Below are positions 6,140 to 7,747 of a stretch of 7,747 nucleotides of DNA, in pieces. The stretch is from assembly GCA_002171295.2 (NCBI GenBank), contig NHFW02000022.1:19694-27440 (forward strand), written 5' to 3'. The position numbers and the translations under genes were made by a program. This stretch comes from Flavobacteriaceae bacterium TMED121 (GTDB taxonomy: Bacteria > Bacteroidota > Bacteroidia > Flavobacteriales > Flavobacteriaceae). The notes beneath the pieces are model-generated. The model saw only the letters and a list, made by a program, of their open reading frames with translations, did no database searches and had not been told where the DNA came from. Each line of letters opens with the position of its first letter. Within the stretch, counting starts at the first letter, position 1.

Positions 6140-7747
6140 AACCAGTATTACGCACTGCTCATTAGCTGATAGACTTAGAGCAACCCCCCTTTTTAAATTT
6201 TTCCCTTCATATTTTCCAATTAGTTGCTCCTTATTGGATTGAATGCTATATGTAGCATCTTGATCTAAGGTAAACCATTCTGGGAATTGATTGATTCTAG
6301 GATAGTCTTCCGGAAGATTTAGTATTGTTTTATGTCTTTTTTGATCAAAAAGTAATTGGCCCTCCCAATCATCCTGGGCGGTAATTACAAAATATGTTTT
6401 ATCCTCATTTGAGATTGCTCCAATTTTCACAGAAGGTTGCCAAGGTTCCAAATGTGCGCCTTGAGTTTTCCAAAGTCCGTACATTAAAGCAGTTCTAGCA
6501 AAATTACCATCACCATGCCAACCCTCAATAATTCCTGAATTTTTTTGCATTCCAAAGAGTACTTGAATCTCTGAATCGATCCAAGTCTTAAGCTTAGAAT
6601 CCTGCATCCTATTGTAAATATTAATTCCACTTTCAATAGCATCAGCGTAGCCATCTTGGCTTCCCAGCGGTCCAAGTTGTTTTTTTGGCTCCCACTCAAA
6701 ATTACGATAGCTATTGTTCAAGCTTTGAAATGGTTTTAATACTGCCTCTAAGTATTCCGATTTTTGATCTGTCATCCACACCGTATAAAAAGCATTCAAG
6801 GTATAACCCCATGTATCTGAAATTCTATTATCTATTACCTGATTGGCTTTTAAATTAATTGAATTGTAAAAAAAACCATCCTGATTTCGCCCAAAAGTTA
6901 ATATTTTATCTAACAAGCGATAAAGTGCTGGCTGATATTCATATTTTTTCTCTAGAGAAAGAAGGTGTAGGGTCATGTAAAGCTCACTTAGACCCCCTAC
7001 GATCTCACAACCGTGGTCCCTAAGTTTTAGATATTCAACATTCGAAAAGTCAACCTCCAATAAATAATAATCCGCAATTTTAATTGCCCAGTCCAGATAT
7101 TTTTGATCACCTGTCATCCAATAAACTCTTGAAAGTGTCTGCAACATCTCTCCGTTGATTTCCTCAACTTGAGAAGATTTTATGAAATATTCATCTAAAG
7201 AATCAAAGTCATTTATATGAATGTATAAGTCATCTAAAATTTCAATCATTCGATCTTGCCATGGAGATGCTCCTATAAACTCATTTAGAGGCATTAAGCC
7301 GTCTTTAATATATTCGGAGGCTCCGAAAATTATATTTCCTAAATCTAAATTTTCGTTTTCAAAGGTATTTTTAGTAAATGAATAAACATCAGGCAGAGAA
7401 CCTATTCTTGAGGTTAATTTTTTTTCATTAATTAGCATCTCTAACAACACCCCATGATACAAATCCTTGTCAAGTAGATAGGCTGTCAAAACCATAAAAG
7501 GGTAATTATCAGCACCTGAATTTGCGGGCTCCCAAAGATTGATTTTGTTATTTATGTTTGAGGGAATCAACTCACTTTCCGAATCTCTCAATCCTAACCA
7601 AGCATTGGTAAAGCTTAAAGACCTTGTAAAGCTTTCCTGTGCTAAATTTCCATTAACAATAGCTTCTTCTAACAAAGAACTTTCAATTAAATCAAATTTT
7701 TTACAAGTAAAATTAAGTAGTATTATTATTAATGATATATACTTGTA
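6116..7747 (-). CDS. Lipoprotein with predicted alpha-helical-toroid body, function unassigned (5' end cut by window edge)
   Basis: The frame is open from a TGA at 6118-6116 to the right edge: 543 residues visible. A TTG at 7675 could be read as a start, but the 24 upstream codons continue in frame as a hydrophobic stretch (ISLIIILLNFTC) with a probable lipidated Cys at 7705-7703. The true start should thus lie just outside the window. The mature protein up to roughly 7675 minus 430 codons is rich in amphipathic helices, with aromatic and acidic patches typical of (alpha/alpha)n-toroid glycoside hydrolases, lyases and epimerases: LRDHGCEIVGGLSELY, NQDGFFYNS, ISDTWGY, DGYADAIESG, EGWHGDGNFART. 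The last ~110 residues look beta-rich and may be an accessory sandwich. I do not recognise a named family and assign no reaction. The neighbour downstream is a DUF1080 lipoprotein, which fits a shared role in carbohydrate handling; this is inference. Confidence 0.75.
   Translation of the reverse strand, partial: YKYISLIIILLNFTCKKFDLIESSLLEEAIVNGNLAQESFTRSLSFTNAWLGLRDSESELIPSNINNKINLWEPANSGADNYPFMVLTAYLLDKDLYHGVLLEMLINEKKLTSRIGSLPDVYSFTKNTFENENLDLGNIIFGASEYIKDGLMPLNEFIGASPWQDRMIEILDDLYIHINDFDSLDEYFIKSSQVEEINGEMLQTLSRVYWMTGDQKYLDWAIKIADYYLLEVDFSNVEYLKLRDHGCEIVGGLSELYMTLHLLSLEKKYEYQPALYRLLDKILTFGRNQDGFFYNSINLKANQVIDNRISDTWGYTLNAFYTVWMTDQKSEYLEAVLKPFQSLNNSYRNFEWEPKKQLGPLGSQDGYADAIESGINIYNRMQDSKLKTWIDSEIQVLFGMQKNSGIIEGWHGDGNFARTALMYGLWKTQGAHLEPWQPSVKIGAISNEDKTYFVITAQDDWEGQLLFDQKRHKTILNLPEDYPRINQFPEWFTLDQDATYSIQSNKEQLIGKYEGKNLKRGVALSLSANEQCVILVKKTPNLK

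Noticed and set aside
7673..7675. TTG as the start of the toroid gene
   Set aside because: The frame stays open upstream and encodes a hydrophobic segment ending in a lipobox-like Cys. A start at 7675 would remove the export signal.

Overview
The window looks like chromosomal DNA of a member of the Bacteroidota, probably of the Flavobacteriia/Cytophagia type. It is AT-rich and has no clear Shine-Dalgarno sequences. It carries a TonB-dependent receptor with an N-terminal carboxypeptidase-like domain, SPII lipoproteins, and one good match to the phylum's TAnnTTTG -7 promoter element. No rRNA, tRNA, CRISPR array, insertion sequence or phage gene was seen.

Layout, left to right. (1) 1-1238, minus, cut by the left edge: a two-domain protein, a PlsC-type acyltransferase followed by an SGNH/GDSL hydrolase. 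The 196 bp to its right hold no promoter or terminator I can support. (2) 1435-4217, minus: a two-gene operon with a 4-bp ATGA overlap, encoding a TonB-dependent outer-membrane receptor and then an exported thioredoxin-fold protein. (3) 4218-4324: a divergent control region with three alternating TTAGT/ACTAA half-sites at 9-bp spacing, lying over the predicted receptor promoter. (4) 4325-4981, plus: a DtxR/MntR-type metal-dependent repressor. (5) 4997-5887, minus: a DUF1080 lipoprotein, convergent with the repressor and only 15 bp from it. (6) 5888-6115: an intergenic stretch with a 16-bp palindrome and, at its right end, a terminator-like hairpin facing the unexpected way. (7) 6116-7747, minus, cut by the right edge: a lipoprotein with a predicted alpha-helical-toroid body and no recognised family. 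Its reading frame continues past the TTG at 7675 through a lipoprotein signal to the window edge, so the real start lies outside.

How the genes may work together. Regulator, operator, receptor and thioredoxin-like protein make a compact metal-responsive uptake module. The likely logic is that the metal-loaded repressor sits between the -33 and -7 elements of the receptor promoter and shuts off the receptor and its redox partner when metal is plentiful. The receptor plug has a CxxC motif and the co-transcribed protein has a WCKYC thioredoxin active site, which suggests a redox step in uptake; this is inference. The two lipoproteins on the right look like envelope proteins for carbohydrate handling. 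The acyltransferase-SGNH protein on the left appears unrelated to the rest.
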